A stretch of DNA of 64,000 nt from Eriocheir sinensis (Eukaryota > Arthropoda > Malacostraca > Decapoda > Varunidae), in assembly GCF_024679095.1 (NCBI RefSeq), contig NC_066516.1, positions 21,529,035-21,593,034 on the forward strand, in the 5' to 3' direction. Below the pieces are notes generated by a model. That model saw only the letters and a program-made list of their open reading frames with translations, did not search any database and was not told where the DNA came from. Shown here in pieces: positions 23,448 through 35,746 of the stretch. The translations under genes and the position numbers were made by a program. The number at the start of each line of letters is the position of its first letter. The first letter of the stretch is position 1.

Positions 23448-23487
<40 letters not shown>
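23445..23487 (+). repeat. CCCA tetramers and (CA)16 array
   Basis: CCAC repeats pass into CA. 23560-24700 is GC-rich, non-repetitive and without a recognisable gene. Confidence 0.92.
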
Positions 23488-23489
<2 letters not shown>

Positions 23490-24705
23490 AATACATACAT
23501 ACGAATCCAAACAAAGAAACGCATTATTAGATACATATGTAATAAAAGGACCTTCTAATCCTTCCAAGGCCGGGAGGGGAGGGGAGGGGGGGGGAGGGAA
23601 GGGGTTTCTTGCGACACCCCGTGCAAGGAGACGTCAGCTGAAGGTCCCGTCGCCCCCTGCCCCCCCTTCCCCCCTCTCCCCCTTCACGAGGACAAACAGG
23701 ACAACAGGACACTCCGGTTTCGTAGGCTTCCGTGTCTGGCATAACATTAACTAATTTATGGACTCCTTTGTCTATCTCCTTCCACCCCACTGCCCACTCC
23801 TACGCGCCTCCTCTTCCCTCCACCCACTCACTCCACCTCCTCGCTCCTCTGCCCACGCCTCCCTCTCCCATAAAGGGCATAGCTTTCCGTCTTGTGGGTC
23901 TCTCCTGGGCGCAGCGTTGGCCCTCGGGAGTCACCTTTTTTGCCCTTCGAGGCTACTTGCTGGTGATCGAGAGCTCCGGGTCCGGGTACGCGGGTAATGT
24001 CCGAGCCGTCAACAGGGAACACGCGACCTTGGGATGAGTTTTTCGCGCCAGACCAACGCGGCGTCATGGCCCGGCTGTCCCTCCCTCCCTTGATCCGGTT
24101 TGCTACTAGACAGCCCGGTCCCGCGGCGGCCAAGCAGCTTCCTGTCAGACTGATTCCCCGATAAAAACAACACCGATTTCAACTTTAAATCAACGCGCGG
24201 TAAGGACAAACCCGCCATTCAAGGCGTGATTACATCACGCCGGAATTATCATTGGCGTGCTGACGTCATGTGTCGAGCAGGCAGTCAAACGAGTACACAA
24301 CCGCATGCCAACCGGTCTTGAGGAGGATTACGAAAGCAATCACTTGGGTAACTACTTCCTTATTACTTCTTGTCGCATCACAACTCAATCCTCGAGAACA
24401 AACACTGATGTCTATTGTTCACCTCCCCCTAATAATATCAAATTAAAATTAAAAAAAAAACACTCAGGGTAACATTTTTTTCCTCCACGGGACAACTGTG
24501 CCTCTAAACTTACGCGAGGTCAACAGTCACTTACGCAGCCGAACTTTTTGCGCAGCGCCTCCCCGTAAAGGTCACCAACTTGGGGCTGGGCCGAGTACCG
24601 CTTGGGGCAGAGCGTCACGTGGGGCGCCGGGTGACGGACGGTGATGGCGGTGGTGGCGGTGAGGCGGGGCTGTGACGCAAGGTGCATACGCAGGGGGTGG
24701 AGGTG

Positions 24706-24709
<4 letters not shown>

Positions 24710-24740
<31 letters not shown>
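24710..24740 (+). repeat. (CA)15 microsatellite
   Basis: A perfect array. Confidence 0.95.
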
Positions 24741-24743
<3 letters not shown>

Positions 24744-24939
24744 AAAAAAAAAATACCACAAACCCCCTTCCCCCCCTCACACACACACAAGGGGCGTAAT
24801 TAGGTGCAAGGGACTATCAAAACGCCTCAGGAACTAAATTTAATGGCTCTCTTTGGCATCATCCTGCCGTCTGTTGAATGAGAGCAGCTTGATACAGCCA
24901 ATTTCACTCATTTAACCTCATCATGCTCCTCTTTATCGT

Positions 24940-25545
24940 CATCAAACAAAAACACAAGGAAGGCATTAAGTGCAGCAGCAGACTCGCCAACAACATCGTA
25001 TAGCATCATTATATCGTCACCCTCATAAAATAATCGCCTAAGTCATTTTTCAGTGATTTCCAGGTTTTTGTTTACATCAAATTTTCATGTGACGCCCATT
25101 TTTGTATAGTTGCCTTCGTCATTCAGGGTTTGAGTGTTCTAGAATTGACCTTTTCATTCCCGCCTAAATCTTAAGTCAAATAAGATAATGGCAGTTCTTT
25201 TCTGATTTCCTGTAAAGTAGAATATAATAACCTAGGCAGTTTGTTTACGAAGGTGACAATATTTAAGAGTAGTCGTAAGGCCCTTTTTAATAGTGTAGCT
25301 TCATCCTGTTGTTCTCTACCATAATAAAACAACAACATTAAGTAAAAACAAGAAACGAATAGGTCCAGTAGGAGACTCGTTAACAACATCTAACATCATC
25401 GTATTAACAATAGTCGTACGCCCCTTTTTAACAGAGCAGCTTCATCTGTTTTTTCTTTACCGTAATAAAAACAACATAAAAAAAATCACAAGGAACGAAT
25501 TAGGTGGAGCAGCAGACTCATCAGCAACATCGCAGCGCCATCATA
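24940..25545 (+). repeat. Diverged tandem repeat with a unit of about 146 bp
   Basis: AGTCGTAAGGCCCTTTTTAA near 25269 matches AGTCGTACGCCCCTTTTTAA near 25412. GCAGCAGACTCATCAGCAAC near 25508 matches blocks near 25365 and 24976. Confidence 0.7.
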
Positions 25546-25924
25546 ACAGTAGTCACCGCCGCCTGCAGCCGCCCGCCACGCCCCTACCGGTTGGCCTCCC
25601 TCACCCCATCAAGCGGGAGCAACCTTCGGCGCGGCGACGCAGTGCCAAGGAGCCGCGGAAGTGCTTGCGTCGGTTTGTTTTTGCCAAGATCACACCCGTT
25701 CGCTCGTCCTTGTCCTCAGGGGCGCAGCTTGTTCCCTTCTCCCGGCAGTTTCCCCTGGCGCAATACTAGTTTAACCTTTGGAATCGTCGTCATAACACTA
25801 CAACTACGACGTGCAGGGAAAGGCACTAGAAATAAATATATATCTTTGTTAATCCGCTGGTCCGAGGGAGAGGAACTGGACGCATCGACGAGGGAGAGAT
25901 GAAAGGATTAAAAAGTCATTAGAG

Positions 25925-26062
25925 AATCCCCCGAACCAGGCAGCAAGGACCATATAGCACTGCCTGGGTTACAAGGAAGTGACCTATTCCTCTCTCAACC
26001 AGAAGCTATACCGTGAGGCGGAATCGAACTTGGGTCTTCTCTGTCGCAAGCCAAGCACCAAA
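25925..26062 (-). mobile_element. tRNA-derived SINE remnant
   Basis: On the - strand an A-box-like TTGGTGCTTGGCTTGCG (26061-26045) and a B box CAAGTTCGATTCCGCC (26033-26018) have tRNA-like spacing, followed by a body with AGGTCACTTCCTTGTAACCC. A long GA array starts 100 bp downstream. Confidence 0.5.
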
Positions 26063-26159
26063 CCCAGAGCCACCCAAACACCAGAGGGAGAAGAGGGAAT
26101 GGGAGAGGGATTGGAGAAGGGAAGTGATGGAAGAGGAAAAAGAAATATGTTACAGGAAG

Positions 26160-26279
<120 letters not shown>

Positions 26280-26654
26280 TGCAAAAGCTGGAGAGCAAGA
26301 GAAGAGGAAGCGAGGGAATTCAGGGACACGAGGCGGAGGATAACTGAAATAACTGACTGGTCACCGCTAATCACTTCCCTCGCAACAATCACCCTTTTTT
26401 TCTGCGTGCTCCATCACTCGACACTTTTTTAACCTTCAGCGCCTCCCTCTGCCTCCCCAGCGCGACCCCGAGGCGGCGACATTAAGCGAGGAAACGAGGA
26501 AGCGTGGTATTTCAGTTCAGATCGTTAATTAACTCACCTGTTGCGTCCTGGGAGCGGGAGGTCGCCAGGTAGACACACACGCACGCACGGAATGAAGGTC
26601 TCGCCAGTAGCGCTACACTTTTGTTTTCACTCAGGACGGAAAAAAAAAGAAAAC

Positions 26655-26865
26655 GAGGAAGACTTTAATTGACTGTTGCGAGTTCATGCTTACTCTTTAA
26701 CAGGTGAGAAAGAAAAGGTGAAACAATTATGATCGAACGTCCTTGTCGCTCACTCTTACTGTCACTCCAAATAAATACCAAGAACTTTAATTAACAATCG
26801 CTAGTCCATGCAAACTATTTAACAGGTAAGAAAAAGAAGAGTAAATAAACTATGGCCATACAATA
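26655..26865 (+). repeat. Diverged 122-bp tandem duplication
   Basis: ACTTTAATTGACTGTTGCGA...CTCTTTAACAGGTGAGAAAG (from 26661) matches ACTTTAATTAACAATCGCTA...CTATTTAACAGGTAAGAAAA (from 26783). Confidence 0.72.
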
Positions 26866-27284
26866 AAAAAAAAGACAAACTAAGTGACAAATAAACACTG
26901 CCTTACACGTTACGCCCAAAATTACGTATATTAAGTAAACCCGAGAGACTGTGTGGGACATCTTAACCGCTAAATTGTACACTGAATAAATACTAAGAAA
27001 AACACTCCACCCACACCTTTAATTAACATACCCACACCTGTAAAAAAGGATACCTGTAACATTACGCTCCCCTCCCATTCCGACATTTCTATTACACGAT
27101 GAACAAATACGAACTAGGAAATCCCTCCCCCCCCCCGATAACACACTTCCCAGAACTCATAAGAACACTAGGAAAGATCTTATGAAATCAAAGAGGCCCT
27201 AAAAGGTAATGAAATTAATAACAGGAGGTAATTTTTTTTTTTTTTTTAGAGATACACCTGAGGACAGAACAATGCACGTGCTGA

Positions 27285-27720
27285 GGGGGGTGGGGGGAGG
27301 GCGGGAAGGGAAGACTGGAGGAGGAGGAGGTGTTGGAGGTGGGGGTTTATGCAGAAGGGGAGGGAAGAGGAAAAAGGGAAGGATACAGGAGGAGGAGGTG
27401 GTGGAGGGAGATGGTGAATGCAGGAGAGGATAGGAGAGAAGGAAGGGAAGGACGCAGTAGGAGGAGGAGGAAATGAGCACAGGAGAGAAAGGGAGAGGAG
27501 GGAGAGAAGGATGCAGGAGGAGGAAGAGGAGGGAGAGAAGGGAGGAAAGGATACAAAAGAAGGAATAAAGGAGGTGAATGCAAGAGGTAAGAAAGGTAGA
27601 GGAGGGAGGGAGGGAAGGATGAAGGAGAAGGAAGAGGAGGTAGTGAATGTAGAAGAGGAGGGAGAGAAAGGAGGGAGGGAAGGATGCAGGAGAAGCAGAA
27701 AGGGAGGAAGGGGGACATTC
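27285..27720 (+). repeat. GGA/GAGG-rich tract
   Basis: Purine-rich sequence with GATACAGGAGGAGGA and GATGCAGGAGGAGGA type words. Non-coding. Confidence 0.8.
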
Positions 27721-27808
27721 TACCCTCCCCTTCATCTCCCTTTCCCTTGCCCTTCCTTCCCCTGTGTGGTTTTATGTCAGCGCCCTTGAAAACTCGGGCC
27801 GGCTTATC

Positions 27809-27810
<2 letters not shown>

Positions 27811-27865
<55 letters not shown>

Positions 27866-27920
27866 AGGGCTGTTAATGGGTAGCGCGTGCATGAGAAAGA
27901 AGTTAAAGGCGATAATAGGA

Positions 27921-27949
<29 letters not shown>
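27811..27949 (+). repeat. (GA)24 and (AC)15 arrays
   Basis: GA at 27811-27858 and AC at 27921-27949. Confidence 0.95.
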
Positions 27950-27951
<2 letters not shown>

Positions 27952-28479
27952 AAATGACGACGATGAAGAGACGACGAACAAACAAACAAACAGAAAAACG
28001 GGGCATGCGTATAAGGCTAATTCACACCAAGGAAACGGCAATGAAAAAAAAAAAAAGAAAAAAACAGCCCTGATCGATACGCGAACAAAACACGACTCGC
28101 TCAGGACGCTCTCTCTCTCTCTCTCTCTCTCGACTCACGTGCCTCTCTTAATCCTTACACGTGCTCCGCCGCCGATCCAGCTTGCACGCCTCGGCTTCCT
28201 CCTCTTCCTCCTCCTCCTCCTCCTCCTCCTTGTCTCCCCCCTTCATCAGTGCCACGAGTGACCTCCTTTCCCAGGGTGCCACGTCCGCCTCTTCTTCGTC
28301 ATTTTCCTGAAGTCCGAAGTGCCACACCATACAGCTTGCCCCGATGACACCAGGAAATTATTACGAACGACCTTCTTCAGTATTGCGGAGAACTTCGAAG
28401 TGGGTGTGGGTTTTTTTCTGTACAAAGTGTCGTAATGTAATTCGCGTCACACAAGCCAGAAATCAGACAAAGGTAATGA

Positions 28480-28755
28480 TTCCGCCACTCATGTCAGTCA
28501 ATTAGTCAGTTGGTCAGTCAGCACGTTCGCCAGTCAGTAGTTAGAGACTTAATGCTATTAGTTTTTTCAAGTTTTCCAGTGCCGCAATGTATCTCTTGCC
28601 AATCAGTCAGTCAGTCAGGCAGTAATCAGTCAATCAGTCTTTCAGTCAACCGGTAACTCCGTAATTAAATCAGTCTGTCTACTAGTTCCTCACAATACCT
28701 AATAATGTGTTCGTTTCTTGTTATGATGACCAACAATTAGTCAGTCAGTCATTTG
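28480..28755 (+). repeat. Degenerate CAGT-tetranucleotide tract
   Basis: GTCAGTCAATTAGTCAGTTGG and similar words recur between less repetitive segments. Confidence 0.7.
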
Positions 28756-29180
28756 TTAGCTCCTCCTGTTGTCCCTTCGTCCACAGCCCACCCTCCTCGT
28801 CCGCCGGGCACGTGTCCTCAAGCAGCAGGCAGGCACCGTTCAGCTCCCCTCCATAGAGCAAATAATCACCATGCAGCGCGAGACTTCAGCTGTAAACAAG
28901 GATATCCGTTCCCTCGTTCCTCCCTTCCTCCCTTCAGCCTCCCCCGCTCGACGCAAACACGTGACCCGAGCCTTCTTCCCATTCCCTTTCCCCTTCCTTT
29001 ATCCACCCTTCCCGCGCGTTCTCTAAGTGCCCGGGGCGTGATGCAAGACCCACGTGCAGGTATGGCGAGGCACGTTTTTCCTAGGTAAGGTTCGCCGACC
29101 TGGGAATCAGAGGCGTCGTGTTGATTGTTTTCACTCGTCGCTCACTACCGGGTCTTCGTTGATTAATATTCATGCAATGC
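28756..29180. other. Unassigned non-repetitive stretch
   Basis: Moderately GC-rich. Frames of up to 111 codons are present but none resembles a protein. Confidence 0.4.
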
Positions 29181-29308
29181 GGGGGGGGGGAGGAAGGGGG
29201 GGGAAGGGGAAGGGAGGGGGGGAAGGGAGGAGGGAGGAAGGGGAAGGGAGGGGAGGGAAATGAAGTTTAATTAATTAGGTATTGGCTGCACTTGCTAATG
29301 AGGTAGGG

Positions 29309-29324
29309 TATGGTGTGTGTGTGT

Positions 29325-29364
<40 letters not shown>

Positions 29365-29510
29365 AACCTCTCCCCCCGTCTCCTCCCCGTCTCCTCCCCT
29401 TCCCTGGAACACCTTCAGGAAGCAATAGTCGTGATGGACAAGGACAAACCAAGGCTTATTACTGTTGCTGTTGCTATTGTTTATTGTTGTTGTTGTTGTT
29501 GTTGTTGCTG
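29309..29510 (+). repeat. TG array and TTG/TTGCTG triplets
   Basis: TG at 29311-29362 (one TATG break) and TTG at 29480-29510. A GGGGAAGG-rich tract precedes at 29180-29262. Confidence 0.92.
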
Positions 29511-29829
29511 TCGCTCCGGATACTAACTGGCTGACAACACGTGACGAAACACCGAAGCGAGTCAGAGAAAAGAAAAAAAAAAAACATACAACAAATCGAC
29601 AAAACCCTGAAAGAAAATAAGGCAGCGAAGTAAATTATTTCCCCGAATCAGAAAGCATCATAAACAAGAGCACTTCCCCCCCCCCCGCCTCCCCCCCCAC
29701 CCCCCACCCCCCGTCGAGGACAACTTATACTGTTATCCTTCAAGGGGCAGCCGAGCAAGCAAGCAAGCAATCAGGGAGGAGGAGGGAGGAGGAGCCTTGG
29801 ACTCAGACACACACAGACAGCGATCCCAG

Positions 29830-30021
29830 ATGTGCGATATACGATTCCAAAATAAGGTAATCAGATCATCTTTAGGAGAGTCAAAAACATTTATAATCAA
29901 GGGTTTTAGCGAGAATTATAACCGAATATCGTCTTTTCGTGTAGGCGAGAGGATAGGGTCAAAAATCGGGTAGAAATCGGGAAGTATAAAGAGCTGAGTA
30001 CGATAGTCTGGTAACGCTGCG
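29830..30021. mobile_element. Inverted-repeat MITE, copy 1 (left end decayed)
   Basis: The right end is clear: GGAAGTATAAAGAGCTGAG followed by TACGATAGTCTGGTAACG. The core AATTATAACCGAATATCGT matches the other copies. The left terminal repeat is hardly recognisable (CAGATGTGCGATATACG), so the left limit is approximate. Confidence 0.6.
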
Positions 30022-30044
30022 CTCAGAAATCGGTCCCTTGGTGA

Positions 30045-30048
<4 letters not shown>

Positions 30049-30084
<36 letters not shown>
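30049..30084 (+). repeat. (TG)18 microsatellite
   Basis: A perfect array. Confidence 0.95.
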
Positions 30085-30087
<3 letters not shown>

Positions 30088-30269
30088 GCAGGAGAAGTGA
30101 CAACTGACGCTGCGCTCCGTAATTAACTGCAGGCAAAACACTCGCTCCCAAGGGCACGGCGAGGCGAGGGGGGCGGAGGAGGGTGCAGGGGGGAGGGGGG
30201 AAGGGGGCGAAGGGTCAGTGGTCATTAAGACAGTGCAGGACAAGGTGGTAAGAGAGGCGACCATGGTGC

Positions 30270-30330
30270 TGCTAAGGGAGGAGGAGGAAGAGGAGGAAGA
30301 GGAGGAGGAGGAGGAGGAGGAGGAGGAGGA
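30270..30330 (+). repeat. GAG trinucleotide array
   Basis: About 20 GAG/GAA units. (TG)11 follows near 30359-30381 and (AAT)10 at 30564-30594. The stretch 30600-31185 is otherwise unassigned. Confidence 0.93.
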
Positions 30331-31185
30331 AAACGAAACCTTGCAACACCACTAGCACTGTGTGTATGTGTGTGTGTGTGTGTTAATACCATCTTTGTCA
30401 CCGTATCATTAAGAAAGTCTCGCGTCAGGTATTAAGAGTCGTCCCTCAAGGTAAAGGGAAAACTTAAGTAATAAATGAGATACGTCCCTCTTGCATGACC
30501 TGACGACAAGAGTCACACCTGTAGCGGCAAGGGTACGATTAATTACCTGCCTCATGATATAATAGCAATAATAATAATAATAATAATAATAATAAACGTA
30601 ATAATATCAAAATAATAACAATTTCATCATCCTTTAAAGATAACGATCCCTTTCCCAGAACTACGTCAGAGGAGAGTCAGAGAGGAAAAAGACTCAGAGA
30701 GATAGGCATTCAAACTGACAAGCACGAAGGCAGGACACACACGAACAAACACCCCAAAGAGCATTAAAGTGAAAGGAAACAAACAAAACCCCACACAAAC
30801 GCACACAAAACACCCATTGAAACACGTCAGTCAGTCACACAAAATTCATTCCACCGAGCATCGCAAGCAAGGAAGGACAGACGACAGGGACACGGCGCTC
30901 GCCCTGAGATAAATACTGTGTTGGCTGCCACGTTTACAAGATATGACCAACCAGTGTGACCTTGCCCCTCGACCTTCGCTGCTCCAGAATCTTCATTACC
31001 AAGGGGGCACAAGGATCTATGGCTCACCTGTCCCGCCGCGCCGACAAGGGACGTACGGGCGACCGGCAGTAAGGGTCGAAAGAGGCAGGGCGGTGAGGTG
31101 CGAGGGAGAGGCTGATGAGATTTTGCGTATCGGTCGGTGGTGGTGTTGGTGGTGGTTGTGAGGTGAAAAAGAGCTAGCTGCGTGG

Positions 31186-31187
<2 letters not shown>

Positions 31188-31234
<47 letters not shown>

Positions 31235-31305
31235 CAAGGTCATGTAATTTCAATAGTCGTGTGTCACCTGTGCACGGCGATATCATCCAGGTAATTTGTA
31301 TATGC

Positions 31306-31378
<73 letters not shown>
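31188..31378 (+). repeat. (TG)22 and (TC)35 arrays
   Basis: TG at 31188-31232 and TC at 31309-31378. Shorter TG (31457-31479) and TC (31610-31640) arrays follow. Confidence 0.95.
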
Positions 31379-31381
<3 letters not shown>

Positions 31382-31604
31382 ATGCACGTTCTAATCTACA
31401 TGTTCTCGCAAGTGTCGCATATCCCATAAAAGTGACTAAGTGGGGTCATGAAAGACGTGTGTGTGTGTGTGTGTGTGTGGTTCGTTCTCCGTCACACAAG
31501 CGGAGCTGCGCATCGGCGGGACAGGTAGCAAGCAGGACGGGAACAAGTCTCATTTACGTATTTTTGGGGTTTAGCTCGGTCCAGCCCTCCCCTATCCTCC
31601 CACC

Positions 31605-31639
<35 letters not shown>

Positions 31640-31642
<3 letters not shown>

Positions 31643-31995
31643 TGGCCTGTTCTCCTCCTCTCCTCCTCTCCTCCTCTGCCTCGAACTACACATACTGCCC
31701 ACATTTGCCCTTCCCTTCACCTTCCTTCCCCCACGTCCTCCACTTGTTTTCATCTTTGCCTCACGCCTGCCTCATCCTGCCATCTTCTCTTGTCCTTATC
31801 CTCCTCCTTCTCCTTTTCCTCCTCCTCCTCCACCTGCTGCTTCAGAGGTTCATCTCTTCTTTGTGGCTTCTAACTTGACTTTATCATCCTGAGTTTCTTT
31901 TTTTCTCTTTTATCTCGTTACCAGACAGGGCAGTCAGACTCCTTCCCTCCTACTCCTTCCCCTCCTTCCTCTCCTCCTCCTCCTCCTCCCCCGCA
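31640..31995 (+). repeat. Pyrimidine-rich tract
   Basis: CTCCT-rich, ending in TCC triplets at 31970-31988. Non-coding. Confidence 0.75.
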
Positions 31996-32282
31996 TGCAT
32001 CCTAGCAGGTCAGTCAAGGTCACCCCCGCAGGTAAATTAGGCAAGCAGGCTCACCTGTACCTGTCGCCGTGTTTGCAATGTGTTTTGTGTTTGTTTGTTT
32101 GTGTGTGTGCGTGGTATGTGTCTATGCATGTGCGTGGTGTGTGTGGGGGTGAGGTAAGCTTTGCAGATAAGACAGAATAAAATGCGGACGGACAGACACA
32201 CAAACAAACAGACAGACAGAGGGACAGACAGACAGACAAACAAACAGCTGCATTACCATATGGACTGCGGGGGATCGCTCGC

Positions 32283-32285
32283 GCG

Positions 32286-32325
<40 letters not shown>
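32283..32325 (+). repeat. (AC)18 after a GCGCGC start
   Basis: GCGCGCGTACACAC passes into pure AC, an alternating purine-pyrimidine tract. 32330-32550 is T-rich with nothing recognised. Confidence 0.93.
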
Positions 32326-32326
<1 letters not shown>

Positions 32327-33183
32327 GGATCGCTTCTTCTTGCCCAGTACTGCACCATGTTTTTTCCCCTCCCTTTTCTCGCTGCCCACTGTTCATTCTT
32401 TGTGATAATTGATTTTTATCCCTTTTTTTCTTTCGTTACGATTCTTCCTTTTTTTCTCGTTACCTATTATCATATTTCTTTCATTTTCTTATTCTATTTT
32501 ATTATATATTTTTTTTCTCTTTTTCCTCTTTTTTAATATAAATTCATTCCTTATTTTCTTTTACTTTGCTCTTTCTTCCTCCTCCTCTCTCCTCCTCCCC
32601 ATCATCATCAATCTCATCTCGTCCTTCTTCATGTTGGGAACTTCCGTACGTCTCCACTGCACCCTCCGTGCCCGTCCGTCCTTCGCCTCCGAGGACGAAG
32701 ATGACACGGAACACGCACGTCCATAGTACTGAGGCGCATCCGTAAACAGTCCTCTGATGCTCTTGGCCCTCCTCGTCCCCGTCTTCGTCCTCCTCCTCCT
32801 GCCAACACTTAACACAATGACGTCATCTGTCAATCTGCACATCTTTATGACTCCTGATTAGCTTTCCATTGATACTCGCTGCTTCCACTCCGTTCACTCC
32901 ACCCACCCACACCTGCCGGTACCATCACCACTATTATCGCTCATCACCACCACCAGCGTCACTGCCACCTTCACCATCCCTTTCACATGTCCAGGAGTCG
33001 TAATCAACCTGAAAGAGCCAGACTGCTGCTGCTGCCTCTTCCCTCATCCTCTCCTGCTTTATATCACACTGGGGAGGGGCTGGGAAGGGGCAGGAGAGGC
33101 TGGGACTTGTGGTTGACTCCCCTTTACCTTTCCCCCTGCGGCTATGTTCGCCTGCGACAGGAAACACCCCGGAGACCCCAGCC

Positions 33184-33185
<2 letters not shown>

Positions 33186-33220
<35 letters not shown>
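33186..33220 (+). repeat. (TG)17 microsatellite
   Basis: A perfect array. Confidence 0.95.
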
Positions 33221-33223
<3 letters not shown>

Positions 33224-33491
33224 CGGGGACAGTCCAAGGGCAAAACAAAGTATATAAAAAAATCTCACACAACGCTACTCCATACAAAAATAAGAAAAAA
33301 GGAGGAAAAAAGACGAAGGGCGTTGATGGTCCCCTCTTGAAGGCGTTTAAGTCCTTGGAAGGAGGAAATGCTGGGGAAGGAATTGAGGTTGCTTGCTCAG
33401 GTGGAAGGATACAAGAATGAGGATGACTGGTTAACTCTCTCGTCCCTATCCAACAACCTTCCGTTCCCTGGCCCTCCAATGTCCCTAACTA

Positions 33492-33687
33492 CCAACGTTG
33501 CCAAAATATCTTACTCAGCTTTTTATATTTACCGACTTACGATCCAAAAACTGTCTCGTGGACCCCAATAAGGAGATTCACTTATAATTATCGTTAAAAT
33601 AGTTAATTCCTGATGTTTCTTGGCAATAGTTAGGCGTCAGAAACCGGTAAATACTATGCTCTGAGTACGACAATCTGGCAATGGTGC
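33492..33687. mobile_element. Inverted-repeat MITE, copy 2
   Basis: It begins CCAACGTTGCCAAAATATC and ends GTACGACAATCTGGCAATG. The internal order is reversed relative to the copies at 40662 and 53054 (CCCCAATAAGGAGATTCAC precedes ATTATCGTTAAAATAG), so it is inserted in the opposite direction. Confidence 0.75.
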
Positions 33688-33778
33688 TCACTACCTTCTT
33701 CAGTACTCATTTTCTCTCCGCTGTGTTCCGCGTCCTGGTTCTTTCAAACGCCAGATTTCTTTTACACGTCGCAACAGA

Positions 33779-33889
33779 AATTGACCTCTCTTTTTGGACA
33801 CTCCTTTGACCTCTATTCTGGAGCAGTAGGTAGCGGGATTTTTTTTTTTTTTTACGCCCTTGAACTGTCTCCTTGCTGTAAAAAAAAAA
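33779..33889 (-). mobile_element. Short SINE-like element, copy 4
   Basis: On the - strand it reads TACAGCAAGGAGACAGTTCA, AGGGCGTAAAAAA, CCCGCTACCTACTGCTCC and AGAGAGGTCAATTTC. It lies about 90 bp from the inverted-repeat element at 33492 and about 80 bp from a repeated 85-bp segment at 33970. Confidence 0.62.
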
Positions 33890-33969
33890 TGTAAAGTTAT
33901 GCCGCTAATTTGGCTTTTTAATTCCAGATTTAAAACGAAACTAGTTAGAAGTATTGGATATTCAAAACG

Positions 33970-34540
33970 TCGACCTTAAGGAGAGAGATACCACGTGTAG
34001 TTAATCAAAGTAATTATAATGTTTGACTATTCGAAATTAGATGTTGATTCAGCTGTAAGAAGTAGCATAAGAAAATCAATGAAATAAACTAACCACGCCT
34101 TGAAAAAACGGTAAAAAAAAAAAAAAGACAAATCAGCCACAGTGGTGTTAATAAAGGCAAATACGACGCTTAAGAAATCAGGCGATACGTTTTGCATCCT
34201 TCCATTGACCTCTCTTTCGGCGCTACTCTTTACTTTTATCTTTTATAGGAGCGGCGAGTAGCGGGCTTTTTTGTGTGTGTACTCTTTTTACTGACCTTGA
34301 GCCGTGTCCTCTGATGTAAAAAAAAAAAAGAAAAAAAAAAAAAAGCATCCTGTCCACCACCGTCGCCCCTAACCCCCCCCCCTCCCCCCCTCCCCTTCCC
34401 ACCGAACCTCACCCGACGGAAAACACACAAACACCGCTCAAAACACCTTACCTTGAGGAGAGAGATACCACGTGTGTCCAATCAAAGTAATTATAATGTT
34501 TGACTCTTCGTGATTGGATGTTGATTCGCCGGTAAATCGT
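33970..34540 (+). repeat. 85-bp segment present twice, about 480 bp apart
   Basis: GGAGAGAGATACCACGTGT, then AATCAAAGTAATTATAATG, TTTGACT, and ATTAGATGTTGATTC occur at 33977-34053 and, with few changes, at 34451-34533. Each follows a copy of the short SINE-like element in the same orientation. Confidence 0.85.
34205..34345 (-). mobile_element. Short SINE-like element, copy 5
   Basis: On the - strand it reads TTACATCAGAGGACACGGCT, CAAGGTCAGTAAAAAGAG, GCCCGCTACTCGCCGCTCC and GAAAGAGAGGTCAATGG. It lies in the same orientation as copy 4, 430 bp away. Confidence 0.65.
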
Positions 34541-34920
34541 TAAGATATAGACAACTGTTTCAAGGCGAACTTCTAATAAAGAAAGCAATTACAAGAATCT
34601 GTAAAACTTATGAAGAAATACAAACATAATTACCGGCCTGTCGAAACCTTTCAGGCTGCCACTCCTCCTGAGCCCCTAAACCGGATCCCTAAAAAATCCA
34701 GCAATAAAAAATGTAGTCGGCCGGTTTTCGCTTATTCTTGGTATTTATTTTCAAAGTCATGGTCTGGATAAAAGTGGCGGAGGCGGCTCGGTGACTATTT
34801 TGGGGCCTGACCGGCGCCATGAAGATCCCCGCGGCGAGGTCAAGTTTGAGTAGTTTCCACAAATCGCCTTCACTCACAGGACCCAACCATAGTAATAAAT
34901 AATACCTAGTTAACCCCCGC

Positions 34921-34946
34921 CACACACACACACACACACACACACT
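34921..34946 (+). repeat. (AC)13 microsatellite
   Basis: A perfect array. Confidence 0.94.
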
Positions 34947-35153
34947 TATGTTGTCATGGGTCTGTAATTCCATAAACTGAAAGAAAAAGCCGGCTATGGA
35001 TGGGTCCTCATAACCAGTTTCGCAAGGCCGGGAGGGAACACTCCTGGGCCGCGGCGGAAACAGGCGGTCAGTGATAGACCCCCAACGCCGCGCCGACGAG
35101 GAAACCGCCCTTGCGCAACGCTGCCTCGGAGGCCCAGCGGCGAGTGATGGCCT

Positions 35154-35419
35154 CCACTTTTACACAACTGCCTCCGACTTGGGTGCTTTCCTGATTTTGA
35201 AGGCTACACTCCTTACAAGATAACCGACACGAGTTTTATGACCACACAAACATTATAACGTATTACAACAGATGAGTGTGGTGCTTTGCTTCTTATCCAC
35301 TTTTATACAACCGCCTCAGACCTGGGTACTTTCCTGATCTTGAAGGCTATGCCCTTTACTAGATAAGCTCAGACACGAATCATATGGCTACACAAACATC
35401 ATAATATATTTCAATAGAT
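35154..35419 (+). repeat. 143-bp tandem duplication, two copies
   Basis: CACTTTTACACAACTGCCTC...GATTTTGAAGGCTACACTCC (35154-35274) matches CACTTTTATACAACCGCCTC...GATCTTGAAGGCTATGCCCT (35297-35419). Confidence 0.88.
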
Positions 35420-35746
35420 GGTGTGTGGATTCCGCCGGGAGGTTGTTGAGGCAACGTCGCGTCCCCGCAGTGACGCGAGGCTGCGAGCCAACCGCCAAGA
35501 ACCCTTTCATCCAGGGAGTCTGTCGCCTGACCCAGTTCAGCGTTGCCTGGAGGTGTGGGCAGAGCACCATGTTGGACACTTTGTTCTCGGTTTCGTCATG
35601 TTGAACACATTGTCCTCCCCTCCAAGCTGTCTTGTGCTGTGTGGAGCTAGACAGTCTAAGGCCCCGTATTGACAACCCGTGTTTTTTGCCCCTCCATTTC
35701 AAGGCGGGAGGGCGACATAATAACGTGTTTGCCGGCGGCGACCTTG

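Noticed and set aside
22635..23536. Repetitive protein frames of 190-250 codons with a 16-residue period
   Set aside because: The 16-bp minisatellite gives a 48-nt cycle in every frame; no start context or spliced support.
27228..27272. Further copy of the short SINE-like family
   Set aside because: Only a T-run and GAGGACAG match; the GCCCGCTA core is absent.
28148..28330. 60-codon acidic frame on the - strand
   Set aside because: Half is poly-Glu from GGA triplets; the rest is too short to assign.
32561..32842. 93-codon basic frame on the - strand
   Set aside because: Not repetitive, but no family, start context or splice sites; its C-terminal part is GGA-derived Arg/Glu.
35388..35702. 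104-codon frame on the - strand
   Set aside because: Partly inside a tandem duplication, both strands open, no recognisable protein.
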